Positions 1 through 13,792 of a stretch of DNA of 21,654 nt are shown here, one piece after another. The stretch comes from Myxococcota bacterium. GTDB taxonomy: Bacteria; Myxococcota_A; UBA9160; PR03. The DNA lies in NCBI GenBank assembly GCA_030066475.1, contig JASJBO010000032.1:1-21654 (forward strand), given 5' to 3'. Numbering within the stretch: position 1 is the first letter of the stretch; each line of letters starts with the position of its first letter. A program made the translations under genes and the position numbers. Under the pieces are notes generated by a model. It was not told the origin of the DNA. It ran no database searches and saw only the letters and a program-made list of their open reading frames with translations.

Positions 1-71
1 TACGCGGGCACCCCGCAAGCGCCGCCGGTTCCTCCGGCGGCGCGCGCAGCGAGCCGTAGGCGAGCGAAGTC
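1..71 (+). repeat. REP-like palindromic repeat, copy A
   Basis: This copy has a GC-rich hairpin with a perfect 10-bp stem (19-28 pairs with 34-43, loop TTCCT). It is followed by a 27-bp tail at 45-71 that starts CGCAGCGAGCCG and ends AGGCGAGCGAAGTC. The tail recurs at 137-163 and 11836-11862 with one variable base, and in degenerate inverted form at 2144-2170. The hairpin arms differ between copies while the ability to fold is kept. The copy may begin upstream of the window. It lies downstream of the sulfotransferase gene. Confidence 0.75.
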
Positions 72-103
72 AACCAGGCCGCCCCCGCAGAGCAAACAGC
101 CCC

Positions 104-163
104 TACGCGGGCACCCCCGCAAGCGCCGCAGGCGCGCGCAGCGAGCCGAAGGCGAGCGAAGTC
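104..163 (+). repeat. REP-like palindromic repeat, copy B
   Basis: This is a direct repeat of copy A, 32 bp away, including the leading TACGCGGGCACCCC segment. Its hairpin is shorter (GCGCC 123-127 and GGCGC 131-135, loop GCA). The 27-bp tail at 137-163 matches copy A except for one base. It ends one base before the stop codon of the leftward sulfotransferase gene, so it would fold in that gene's 3' untranslated region and could act as an mRNA end structure. Confidence 0.75.
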
Positions 164-164
164 C

Positions 165-1079
165 CTATGACCGGTAGCCGTACACCGGGTCGAGGTGCTT
201 CTGCACGTAGCCGTCGATGGCGGCGCACTGGTCGTCGTCGAAGTAGTCGCGCCAGCCGCCGACCTTGGCGCGGCGCACCTTGAACGAGTCGGGGTTGCCG
301 GGATCGCCGGCCACCATGCGCTTGCCGCTGCGCCAGAAGGCCTTCGACGTCTCGAGCTTCCGCATGTTCTCGACCGCCGCGAAGCGCACCGCCTCGGCCA
401 CCTGCTCGGGCTCGCCCGGCGTCCCCAGGAACTCGAGCACCTCGGCCACGGACTCCTCGGTGCGCGCCCGCAGGTCCTCGTAGCGGAGCCGGTGGAAGCC
501 GCGCACCTTGGGCAGCTCGCGGGCCCACAGGTTCAGGAACTCGACGATGCGCGGCAGCCCGGCGTCGTGCTCCATCACGAACTGGTAGACGGAGAGGTCG
601 GCGCCGTCTTCCGGGTAGTCGTTCAGCAGCATCTTGCGCGGCCGCATGCGGAACTTCCACTGGAAGTACTGCGAGACGGCCACGTCGCGCGGGTCGCGCG
701 CCAGGAACAGGATGCGGCTCTGGTAGAAGTCCTTCTTGGTCTCCCAGTCGCCGGTGTAGTTGCGCAGGTAGTTGCCGTGGGTGAAGAAGACCGAAGGGAT
801 CGCCGGCTGGCGGCGCTTCAGGTTGTCGAACTCGAGGAACGCCGAGTCGGGCAGGCCGTGGCGCACCTGGTAGAAGCGCGACAGCATGAGCCGCAGCCAG
901 GTGCGGCCGCTCTTCGCCCACGACATCAGCACGTAGTCGGCCGCGCGCAGCTTGCGGGCCTCCTCGCGGCCGCGCAGCCAGCGGTCGAGTGCGACGTTGC
1001 GCTCGGTGGGCAGGAAGAAGAGCGCGTGGACCAGGGTCTCGCGGGCGACGTCGCGCGCCATGTCGGGCAGGTCGGCCAT
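165..1079 (-). CDS. Sulfotransferase domain protein
   Basis: The protein has 304 aa and resembles PAPS-dependent sulfotransferases (Sulfotransfer_1 type), which move a sulfuryl group to a hydroxyl or amine acceptor. The 5'-phosphosulfate-binding loop is SWAKSGRTWLR (about 53-63). A conserved His in FFTHGNY (about 101) fits the catalytic base. LFLARDPRDVAVSQY (about 125-138) matches the 3'-phosphate-binding motif, and RRAKVGGWRDYF near the C-terminus matches the conserved RxGxxGxW segment that contacts PAPS. No signal peptide or membrane segment is visible, so it is probably cytosolic. I chose the ATG at 1079; an in-frame TTG four codons upstream is possible, and no strong ribosome-binding site favours either. 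It diverges from the 2OG oxygenase across about 117 bp. The acceptor cannot be told from sequence. Confidence 0.88.
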   Translation of the reverse strand: MADLPDMARDVARETLVHALFFLPTERNVALDRWLRGREEARKLRAADYVLMSWAKSGRTWLRLMLSRFYQVRHGLPDSAFLEFDNLKRRQPAIPSVFFTHGNYLRNYTGDWETKKDFYQSRILFLARDPRDVAVSQYFQWKFRMRPRKMLLNDYPEDGADLSVYQFVMEHDAGLPRIVEFLNLWARELPKVRGFHRLRYEDLRARTEESVAEVLEFLGTPGEPEQVAEAVRFAAVENMRKLETSKAFWRSGKRMVAGDPGNPDSFKVRRAKVGGWRDYFDDDQCAAIDGYVQKHLDPVYGYRS

Positions 1080-1196
1080 CGGAGCGAGCAACTAAGGGCA
1101 TCCCGCGGCCAGCGTCAACGCCGACCCCCGCGGGGACTATCCGTTCCCGTCCGAATCCACTACTCCATGCGGGGAGGCAGCCGCGGGGGGGTTCCC

Positions 1197-1841
1197 ATGA
1201 GCATGATCGATCTCGAGGCGCTCGACGCCGCCCAGGCCGAGCACGACCCGTTCGACTACATCGTGGTGCCCGATCTGATCCGGCCCGCGGCGCGGGAGAC
1301 GCTCGAGCGCGAGTACCCCAAGATCCCGGGCCCGGGGAACTTCGCGCTCGACGCCGTGGAGTACGGGCCCACCTTCGCGGCCCTGCTCGAGGAGCTGCGC
1401 AAGCCGGAGTTCGCGCGCAAGCTGGGCGCGAAGCTGAACGCGCAGCTCGAGGGCATGCCGGTCAGCATCACCGTGCGCGGCTTCTCGCAGGCCACCGACG
1501 GCAACATCCACAACGATCACTGGACCAAGATCGTGAGCATGCTGATCTACTTCAACGAGGGCTGGCCCCACGACGGCGGCCAGCTCCGCATGCTGCGCTC
1601 GCCGACCGACATCGAGGACTACGCGGGCGAGGTGAACCCGGTCTCGGGCACCATGGCCGCCTTCCGCCGCACCGAGAACTCGTTCCACGGCCACCGGCCC
1701 TTCGTCGGCGAGCGGCGCATGATCCAGATGAGCTGGGTCCGACCGAGCCGCCGCGCGAACCTGGCACTGCGCTTCAAGCGGGTCACCACGCGGCTGCTCA
1801 AGCGCCTGCACCTGGACCCGGCCTCCAACGTCAAGGACTAG
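1197..1841 (+). CDS. 2OG-Fe(II) oxygenase superfamily protein
   Basis: The protein has 214 aa. The sequence NIHNDHWTK supplies an HxD iron-binding pair (H105, D107). SFHGHRPF supplies the distal His (H164 or H166), and arginines at 173-174 fit the 2-oxoglutarate-binding position. The spacing is that of prolyl-4-hydroxylase-like dioxygenases, with the GG(Q)LR strand between the motifs. These enzymes hydroxylate a substrate using O2 and 2-oxoglutarate; the substrate here is unknown. The frame is open far upstream, but only from this ATG does the protein look like the family, and a G-rich stretch lies 5-10 nt before it. The C-terminal tail is basic. It is followed 17 nt later by the lipoprotein gene, so the two are probably co-transcribed. 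Confidence 0.8.
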   Translation: MSMIDLEALDAAQAEHDPFDYIVVPDLIRPAARETLEREYPKIPGPGNFALDAVEYGPTFAALLEELRKPEFARKLGAKLNAQLEGMPVSITVRGFSQATDGNIHNDHWTKIVSMLIYFNEGWPHDGGQLRMLRSPTDIEDYAGEVNPVSGTMAAFRRTENSFHGHRPFVGERRMIQMSWVRPSRRANLALRFKRVTTRLLKRLHLDPASNVKD

Positions 1842-1858
1842 CCCGAGGAGAGCGACCC

Positions 1859-2137
1859 ATGCGCACCCGCTGCGCCGCCGCGGCGGTGCTCGCGCTGCTG
1901 GCGGTGGCCTGCCAGAAGCTACCGCCGGTGGTGAACGTCGAAGCGCCCCCCTGCGAGTGCGCCTGCTCGTTCCGCGCCGTGACGCCCGAGATCGGACGCG
2001 GTTGCTGGGTGCAGGGCGACACGCTGGTGTGCCCGCTCGCGAAGCGCACGCTCGAGATCGAGCCCGCGTTCCCCTCCGAAGATCCGCGCTGCCAGCGCCA
2101 GGAGGACGGCACGCTCAAGTGCCAGGTCGAGCCGTAG
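1859..2137 (+). CDS. Small cysteine-rich lipoprotein
   Basis: The protein has 92 aa, with a basic start, an Ala/Leu-rich hydrophobic core and a lipobox LAVAC placing the lipidated Cys at residue 18. It is therefore probably a membrane-anchored periplasmic protein. The mature part has seven further cysteines (32, 34, 36, 49, 58, 78, 88), including a CxCxC cluster, which suggests disulfides or metal binding. A GAGGAG ribosome-binding site sits 8 nt before the ATG, and the gene follows the oxygenase by 17 nt. I do not recognise a named family. The function is unknown. Confidence 0.72.
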   Translation: MRTRCAAAAVLALLAVACQKLPPVVNVEAPPCECACSFRAVTPEIGRGCWVQGDTLVCPLAKRTLEIEPAFPSEDPRCQRQEDGTLKCQVEP

Positions 2138-2143
2138 CTGTTG

Positions 2144-2196
2144 GACTTCGTTCGGCTTCGCCTCACTGCGCGCGCCCTCCGGGCGCTTGCGAGGGG
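2144..2196 (-). repeat. REP-like palindromic repeat, degenerate copy C (inverted)
   Basis: The reverse complement matches the conserved 27-bp tail of copies A and B at 23 of 27 positions (2144-2170). It is followed by a hairpin (GCGCCC 2172-2177, loop TCC, GGGCGC 2181-2186) and a remnant of the GC-rich outer arm. It starts 6 nt after the lipoprotein stop codon. The rest of the 2138-2329 gap holds another short palindrome (TTCTGC-CGC-GCAGAA) and no convincing gene. Confidence 0.6.
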
Positions 2197-2329
2197 CTTC
2201 TGCCGCGCAGAAAGGTCGCCAGAGCCCCTGCCCCTGCGGGGGAAGGCAGCTTTCTCAGGGACACTTCGCCACGCTTCGCGCGCCGCCCCCACTCTACCCT
2301 CTGGAAGAACGGAAGCGGAGGTGCCGTCG

Positions 2330-2836
2330 ATGCGACTGCTGTGCCTCGTCGCCGGTGCGGCCCTGCTGTGGGTGGCGCCGGCATCCGCGGTGACCGTGAA
2401 CCTCTCGTCGACCATCGACTGCGCACAGGCCAACGCTGGTGCTGGCACGTGCGCGGCCGGGGGCACCGGGACGGGATCGGCCACCATCACGCTCGACACC
2501 GACACGAACCTGTTCTCCTGGGACATCCAGTGGAGCGGGCTCAGCGGGACGATCACCGTGGCGCACTTCCACGGTCCCGCGACGCCGAGCCAGAACGCCG
2601 GAGTTCAGGTGAACTTCGGCGCGATCAGCGGACTCACCAGTCCGTCGATCGGCTCGACGACGATCGACGACACGCAGGAAGCCGACGTGCTCGCGGGTCT
2701 CTGGTACATCAACATCCACTCCACCAACTTCCCGGGCGGTGAGATTCGTGGACAGGTGGTGCCGGAGCCCGGGACCCTGCTGTTGGTCGGTTCGGGTGTC
2801 GCCTGGCTCGCAGCCCGGGGCCGGCGCGCGCGTTGA
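2330..2836 (+). CDS. CHRD domain protein with PEP-CTERM sorting signal
   Basis: The protein has 168 aa. A signal peptide (residues 1-20, ending APASA) is followed by a CHRD-type domain (about 22-142). The domain shows the typical HFHGPA segment and the block GLWYINIHSTNFPGGEIRG. The tail starts VPEP (144-147), then a hydrophobic stretch and an arginine-rich end, which is the PEP-CTERM signal handled by exosortase/archaeosortase enzymes. The product is therefore probably exported and processed at the cell surface, often in exopolysaccharide-producing bacteria. A GGAGG site 8 nt before the ATG supports the start. No exosortase gene lies in this window, so one must be elsewhere if the signal is functional. 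Confidence 0.88.
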   Translation: MRLLCLVAGAALLWVAPASAVTVNLSSTIDCAQANAGAGTCAAGGTGTGSATITLDTDTNLFSWDIQWSGLSGTITVAHFHGPATPSQNAGVQVNFGAISGLTSPSIGSTTIDDTQEADVLAGLWYINIHSTNFPGGEIRGQVVPEPGTLLLVGSGVAWLAARGRRAR

Positions 2837-2866
2837 GCGCGCGTGCCCGGCGCGAACCGTGAACCG

Positions 2867-2892
2867 AACGCCCCGGCGCCGGCCGGGGCGTT
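2867..2892. terminator. Probable bidirectional terminator hairpin
   Basis: This is a perfect 10-bp inverted repeat (2867-2876 AACGCCCCGG, 2883-2892 CCGGGGCGTT, loop CGCCGG). It lies between the convergent ends of the CHRD gene (2836) and the metallophosphoesterase gene (2900). There is no long T tract, so intrinsic termination would rest mainly on stem strength. Confidence 0.6.
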
Positions 2893-2899
2893 CCACCAT

Positions 2900-4570
2900 T
2901 CAGCGCCGCGGCCCGCTCGAGCCCTCGATCTCCAGGATGCGGTGGCCGTGGTGGACGCGGCCGAACTCGTCGGTGGCGCGCACGGTCAGGGTGTAGGTGC
3001 CGGGACCGAGGTCGTCGGGCAGGTCCGCGGTCCACAGGTGCGAGGAGGGCTCCGCCTTCACCCAGCTCTTCACGGTCTCGCGGTTGCGGCCGTAGAGCTC
3101 GTGCACCCACGGATCGGGGTACGACACGCGCTGCATCTCGACCGGCGGCCGTCCGCCGACCTCGAACGACACCCGCGAACGCGGCCCGCCGTCGAACAGG
3201 TTGACGACCACCTGGGCGGCGGGCACCGCGTCCACCGGGAAGCGGCCGTCGAGCAGCTCGCCGTGGCGGTAGTCGCGCAGCGCCTCGGGCCGGTGCTGGT
3301 GGTGCGCCACGTCGAAAACGATGCGCATCTGGTGGTCGGCGGACATTCCCGCCGCCCGGTAGCGCACGGCCAGCTCGACGCCGTCCACCTCGAGCACGTG
3401 GTAGCCGTTGGGCGTGCCGTCGCGTTGCGTGGCATCGGCGATGCCACGCGCGTCGAGCGGCCCGCTCCACCAGCTCCCGGAGACGGTGGTCAGCACGTGG
3501 TGGTGCAGCTCGCCCGGGCCCGGGAAGCCGTCGTCCCGGCCGAAGTAGTGGTGCTCGGTGGTGTGGCTGTGGCCGGCCACGGCGTACAGGTGCTCGCGGC
3601 CCTCCAGCAGGCGGAACAGGTCGCGGCGGTCCTGCGTGTTGGCGCGCGGCAAATCGTGCAGGTAGGTGCGCAGCGGCGCGTGCATGGCGAGGAACACGAG
3701 CTTCTCGGCGGGCACGTGCGCGAGCTCGCGCTCGAGCCACTCGAGCTGCTGCTCGCCGAGCCGCGCCTCGTAGCCGCCGGCGCCGCGGACGTCGGCGGGA
3801 TCGGCCGTGCCGTTGCCCTGGTACTCGATGTTGTCGAGCACGAAGAAGACGGCGTCGCCCACCTCGAAGGCGTAGTAGGGCGGCCCGTAGGTGCGCTTGA
3901 AGGTCTCGAGCGAGTGGCGGTCGTCGGCGGCGAGCAGGTTCAGCTCGTGGTTGCCGGGCACGTTGTACCAGGGGATGCCGATCTGGCCGATCACGCGGTT
4001 GAAGCGCGGGAACAGCGAGAGGTCGTCGAACAGGATGTCGCCGAGGGTCATGCCGAAGCGCGCGTCGGTGCCGACCAGGCCCGCGACCACGTCGTCGCGC
4101 ACCATGTCCACCTCGACCGCGGTCTGCGGCTGCGTGTCGGCGAACAGGATCGCCTCGAAGCGCGCCGGCTCGTCCACGCGGCGCAGCGGGAAGTCGATCG
4201 AGTCCGGCAGCGAGCCGGTGGGCTCGATCCCCGCGTAGCGCAGCCCGGGCGGCGACCCGCCGGGCTGGTGGATGTAGTAGAAGCGCGGGAGCTGCGTGAC
4301 CGGGTCGACGCGGGTCATCCACCCGGCCGGCTTGGTGACGAAGACGATCGCCGCGTCGCCGATCTCGAGCGACCAGCGCCCCCCGGCGTCGCTGCGGACC
4401 ACGCGCCGCCCGTCGGAGACGCGGACGCCGGGGACGCCCGGCTCGGCGGCGCCGCGCACCCCGTCGCCGTCGCGGTCGTCGAACACCACCCCGCGCGCCG
4501 TCTCGGCGGCGGCCGGCGCCGCCGCCAGCCACGCGACCAGGCTCGCTGCGACCGCTCCGCGGCCCCGCAT
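2900..4570 (-). CDS. Secreted calcineurin-like metallophosphoesterase with SdrD-like N-domain
   Basis: The protein has 556 aa with a signal peptide (1-22, ending AAA). An SdrD/B-like repeat follows at about 27-85, with the Asp-rich DDRDGDGVRGAAEPGVPG. The metallophosphoesterase core spans about 138-345: ADTQ (D145), GDILFDD (178-183), GNHE (206-209), MHAP (H297) and GHSH (333-336). The His of the usual first motif DxH is Gln here. The remaining ~210 residues fit the C-terminal domain found in this subfamily. It probably hydrolyses phosphate mono- or diesters in the periplasm or outside the cell; the substrate is unknown. A GGGGGAGGA site 6 nt upstream supports the ATG. The gene follows the CMD-like gene by 32 nt and is probably the last of a three-gene operon. 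Confidence 0.88.
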   Translation of the reverse strand: MRGRGAVAASLVAWLAAAPAAAETARGVVFDDRDGDGVRGAAEPGVPGVRVSDGRRVVRSDAGGRWSLEIGDAAIVFVTKPAGWMTRVDPVTQLPRFYYIHQPGGSPPGLRYAGIEPTGSLPDSIDFPLRRVDEPARFEAILFADTQPQTAVEVDMVRDDVVAGLVGTDARFGMTLGDILFDDLSLFPRFNRVIGQIGIPWYNVPGNHELNLLAADDRHSLETFKRTYGPPYYAFEVGDAVFFVLDNIEYQGNGTADPADVRGAGGYEARLGEQQLEWLERELAHVPAEKLVFLAMHAPLRTYLHDLPRANTQDRRDLFRLLEGREHLYAVAGHSHTTEHHYFGRDDGFPGPGELHHHVLTTVSGSWWSGPLDARGIADATQRDGTPNGYHVLEVDGVELAVRYRAAGMSADHQMRIVFDVAHHQHRPEALRDYRHGELLDGRFPVDAVPAAQVVVNLFDGGPRSRVSFEVGGRPPVEMQRVSYPDPWVHELYGRNRETVKSWVKAEPSSHLWTADLPDDLGPGTYTLTVRATDEFGRVHHGHRILEIEGSSGPRR

Positions 4571-4602
4571 GCCGATCCTCCCCCGCGCGCGCCGCGAGCC
4601 GC

Positions 4603-5179
4603 TCAGGAGCCGGACGCCTGCGGCCGCCGGCCGTCGGGCGGCCAGCCTTCGGTGCCCTCCTCGAGCGGGATCTCGAGGCTGCGCAGCAGCGACGAGAACA
4701 GCCGCCAGTTGCCGATCGCCACCACCAGCTCGAGCCGTTCCTCGACGCCGCCCACGTGCGCCGCGCACTGCTTCCAGGTCGCTTCGCTGATGGCCCCGCT
4801 CTCGAGCGTCTCGTCGGTCGCGGCCAGCACGGCCCGGTCGGCCTCGTCGAAGCGGTCCGAGGCGCGCCAGTCGCGCACCGCCAGCAGGTCCTCCTCGGGG
4901 AGGTCGAGCGCGCGCGCCACGCGCCAGTGCTGGGTCCACTCGTACTCCGAGCCGGTGACCCAGCCGATGCGCATGATCAGCAGCTCGCGCAGGCGCGGCG
5001 ACAGCTTGCCGCGGAACAGCAGCGTGTTGAGCAGCCCCGCCACCGCCTGGGCAAGGCGCGGGTGGCGCAGCAGTACGCGGAAGACACTGAGCTCGGCGTA
5101 GGCGTCGGCCAGGCCCAGCGAGGTGGCGACCTCGCGCGCCTCCTCGATCGAGAGCCGCGCCACGCGCGACGACGCGCCG

Positions 5180-5187
<8 letters not shown>
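4603..5187 (-). CDS. Carboxymuconolactone decarboxylase-like (AhpD-fold) protein
   Basis: The protein has 194 aa. The core at about 62-95 (LSPRLRELLIMRIGWVTGS followed by EYEWTQHWRVA) is typical of the CMD/AhpD-like helical family. The CxxC pair of true AhpD peroxidases is absent. In this family the YEW-QH segment replaces it, so a decarboxylase- or hydrolase-like role, or no redox role, is more likely. The second half (about 118-172) repeats the helical pattern. The start ATG overlaps the stop of the upstream GH3 gene by 8 bp, which implies translational coupling. The metallophosphoesterase follows 32 nt downstream. Its contribution to a glycosidase operon is not obvious. Confidence 0.82.
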
Positions 5188-11804
<6,617 letters not shown>

Positions 11805-11813
11805 GCAAGGAGC

Positions 11814-11862
11814 CCGACTCGGGAGTCGGTCTCCGCGCAGCGAGCCGCAGGCGAGCGAAGTC
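11814..11862 (+). repeat. REP-like palindromic repeat, copy D
   Basis: The 27-bp tail at 11836-11862 matches copies A and B at 26 of 27 positions. The hairpin before it is unrelated in sequence but still a perfect stem (CCGACTC 11814-11820, loop GG, GAGTCGG 11823-11829). It stands between the PhyH stop and the remnant of a REP-associated transposase. On the transposase strand it comes after the remnant. Confidence 0.7.
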
Positions 11863-11933
11863 CAGCAGTCGATCGAACAGCCGGCCTCGACCGATCAGCA
11901 CCTCTGGTGCGCACCGCGCCGCCCTCGGATGAA

Positions 11934-12050
11934 TCAGCGCGTGGAACGCCCGACGATCAGGTGGACGTGGTGGCGCTGCACCGAGTAGTGCGCCACGCGG
12001 AACTCGCCGCGCTCGCAGGCCTTGCGGAGGGAGGCGCGGAAGTCGGTGCC
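11934..12050 (-). pseudogene. Fragment of REP-associated tyrosine transposase (Y1/IS200-like)
   Basis: This is an open stretch of 38 codons with no start codon. It contains FRVAHYSVQ followed by RHHVHLIV, which matches the HUH nuclease motif region of REP-associated Y1 transposases (typically fRvvHfSVQ-NHlHLiVE). The upstream part FRASLRKACERGE also fits that family. The frame stops eight residues after the HUH, and the catalytic tyrosine region is absent, so this is a dead fragment. Downstream on the same strand (about 11864-11933) I see only weak hints of the family's later region. It lies in the 299-bp gap between the PhyH gene and the MNIO operon, together with repeat copy D. Confidence 0.5.
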
Positions 12051-12103
12051 CCCAAGCCACCACCACCCCGGAAGCCCTCTGCTGCGAGGCCCCAGCGACC
12101 TGG

Positions 12104-12919
12104 CTAGCCGCCCGCCACCAGCACGCCCTCGGCCACGTACTCCGCCACGACCGCCTCGACGTCGGCCGGCTCGACGCCGTGGGCGCGCGCGAACGCGGCC
12201 CGCGCGGCCGCGTCGAGCGGCTCGCGCGCGCGCACGAGGAACGCGGCGACTGCATCCGGCAGCGGCTCCGCACGAACCGCGCGCAGCGCACCCGGCGCCG
12301 GCGGCTCGGCGTCCGCCACCAGCAGGACCCGCTCCTGCCCGTCGTCCCCGAGCCGGGGCGCTTTCGCGGTTGCCTCGCCGGCGTCGAGCGCGGCCGCGAG
12401 CGCCCAGGTGCCGGCGGGCAGGGTCACCAGGCGGGCCACGCCGGCCAGTACCACCTCTCCGGGAGCCGCAGCGGGCGCGGCCGGGACCTGGCGCCGCGCC
12501 CGGGCCAGCTCGGCCTCGAGCGACACGAGCGCGCGGAAGGCGGCGCTGGAAGCGCCGGTCGCGACGTCGCGGGCGTGCTCCGCGAAGGCCAGCGGGAGCG
12601 ACCGGTCCTCCGCGACGGCCGTGTGGAAGTGGCTGCTACGCGGAAAGGCGGCGATCCAGTCGCGGCCCCCTCCCCCGTCCGGGCCGACGCGCGTGGCGAG
12701 CCGGAACTCCGAGCACACGTTGCGCAGCAGCTGGGCCGCGCGCTTGCCATCGCGGTCGGCAGCCACGGCGCGCGGGTCCGCGGCGCGCAGGCAGGCCAGC
12801 TCCGCCGCACCGAGCCCGGTGGAGGCGACCGCCTCGTCCTCGCCGCGGCGCAGGCGCGCGGCGAAGTCGGGATCGTGCTGCATGCGGAACAGGGCGCGCT
12901 GGAGGCGGCGGTGGTCCAC
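12104..12919 (-). CDS. Probable MNIO (DUF692) partner protein
   Basis: The protein has 271 aa, is Ala-rich and acidic, and has no signal peptide or membrane segment. The N-terminal third (LQRALFRMQHDPDFAARLRRG onward) and the central helix with SLEAELARA vaguely recall the DUF2063-type partners that bind precursor peptides and deliver them to DUF692 enzymes. The match is weak and I do not firmly recognise the family. The main evidence is context: its GTG start lies 3 nt after the DUF692 stop, so the two are probably made together. The start could instead be the ATG at codon 13. A peptide-recognition role is an inference. Confidence 0.65.
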   Translation of the reverse strand: MDHRRLQRALFRMQHDPDFAARLRRGEDEAVASTGLGAAELACLRAADPRAVAADRDGKRAAQLLRNVCSEFRLATRVGPDGGGGRDWIAAFPRSSHFHTAVAEDRSLPLAFAEHARDVATGASSAAFRALVSLEAELARARRQVPAAPAAAPGEVVLAGVARLVTLPAGTWALAAALDAGEATAKAPRLGDDGQERVLLVADAEPPAPGALRAVRAEPLPDAVAAFLVRAREPLDAAARAAFARAHGVEPADVEAVVAEYVAEGVLVAGG

Positions 12920-12922
12920 GGC

Positions 12923-13792
12923 TCAGGCGACCAGGGCCGCGAGTCGCTCGAAGTTCGGAAGCACCGCCGGCGCCGGGTTGCGCTCGCACTCGTAGACGAG
13001 TGCGCGCAGGTTGCGCGCACCCTCCAGCACGCGCTCGAGGATGCGCCAGGTGTCGGGCAGCGGCTCGGGCCCGTGGTCGTCGTCCACGAAGGTGCGCCCG
13101 CCGTGCGCGAACTCGGTGCCGCCGGCGACGTGCACCTCCACCACGCGCTCGAGCGGAAGGCCGTCGAGTCCGTCGAGCGGCTCGTGCCCCATCGCGCGCT
13201 GGTAGATCGCCAGGTGTGCCACGTCGAGCAGCAGGCCGCTGTCGGCCCGATCGGCGACGCGCGCGAAGTAGTCGAGCAGGTGCAGCTCGCCCAGGTAGAC
13301 TTGGGCCGGCGGGTTCTCCGGCAGCACCTCGAAGCCACTGCGCTGGCGCAGCGCGCGCACCGAGCGGGCCAGCGCCTCGGCCGAGGCCTCGGTCAGCACC
13401 GGCGGCATCAGGGTACCGTGACCGCGATCGCGCGGACCCACGTGCCACAGGCCCGCGTCGCCGCACAGCCAGGCAGCGCCCACGCGCCGCGCCAGCGCGC
13501 AGGTGCCCGCGACCCACGCCTCGTCGAGGTCCTCCTCCTCCTCGAGGTTCACGTCGAGGAAGTGGTAGGTCGTGGGCAGCCCGGCCGCGACCCAGCCGCT
13601 TGCGTCGGCGTCGATGCCGCGCTCGAGATCGGCGCCGATCTCGAGGAACTGGACCCGGTCGGGATGCGCGCGGTGCAGGGCCAGCACGTCGAGGCCCGAC
13701 TCGCCCGCCCCGAACTCGGTGGAGACGCCCACACCCAGGCGCGGCAGCGCCGCCACGCGCGCCTCGAAGGGCGCGTCGGGATCGAAGCTCAC
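12923..13792 (-). CDS. DUF692 multinuclear non-heme iron oxidative enzyme (MNIO)
   Basis: The protein has 289 aa with a TIM-barrel DUF692 pattern. Candidate metal ligands in order are H77 (TTYHF), H117 (LWHVG), E159 (VLPENPP), D190 with H193 (LLLDVAH), H221 (VEVHVAGG), D237-D239 with H240 (VDDDHG) and E270 (YECERN). MNIOs use two or three irons to modify cysteine or other residues of ribosomal peptides. The phrase VEVHVAGGTEF is characteristic. The GTG start overlaps the stop of the dehydrogenase gene as GTGA, and the partner gene follows by 3 nt. The sequence departs from the best-known MNIOs in the N-terminal half (Glu-rich NLEEEEDLDE). No precursor peptide gene was found next to it. Confidence 0.85.
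   Translation of the reverse strand: MSFDPDAPFEARVAALPRLGVGVSTEFGAGESGLDVLALHRAHPDRVQFLEIGADLERGIDADASGWVAAGLPTTYHFLDVNLEEEEDLDEAWVAGTCALARRVGAAWLCGDAGLWHVGPRDRGHGTLMPPVLTEASAEALARSVRALRQRSGFEVLPENPPAQVYLGELHLLDYFARVADRADSGLLLDVAHLAIYQRAMGHEPLDGLDGLPLERVVEVHVAGGTEFAHGGRTFVDDDHGPEPLPDTWRILERVLEGARNLRALVYECERNPAPAVLPNFERLAALVA

Noticed and set aside
1126..1135. Palindrome CCCCGCGGGG as an operator between the sulfotransferase and oxygenase genes
   Set aside because: Ten-base GC palindromes are common by chance in such GC-rich sequence and nothing else supports it.
195..1196. N-terminal extension of the 2OG oxygenase frame
   Set aside because: It is antisense to the sulfotransferase and has no protein-family features; the good start is at 1197.
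11805..12103. RiPP precursor gene for the MNIO operon
   Set aside because: The only open stretch with coding character here matches a Y1 transposase, not a short leader-core peptide; no Cys-rich small frame with a ribosome-binding site was seen on either side of the operon.
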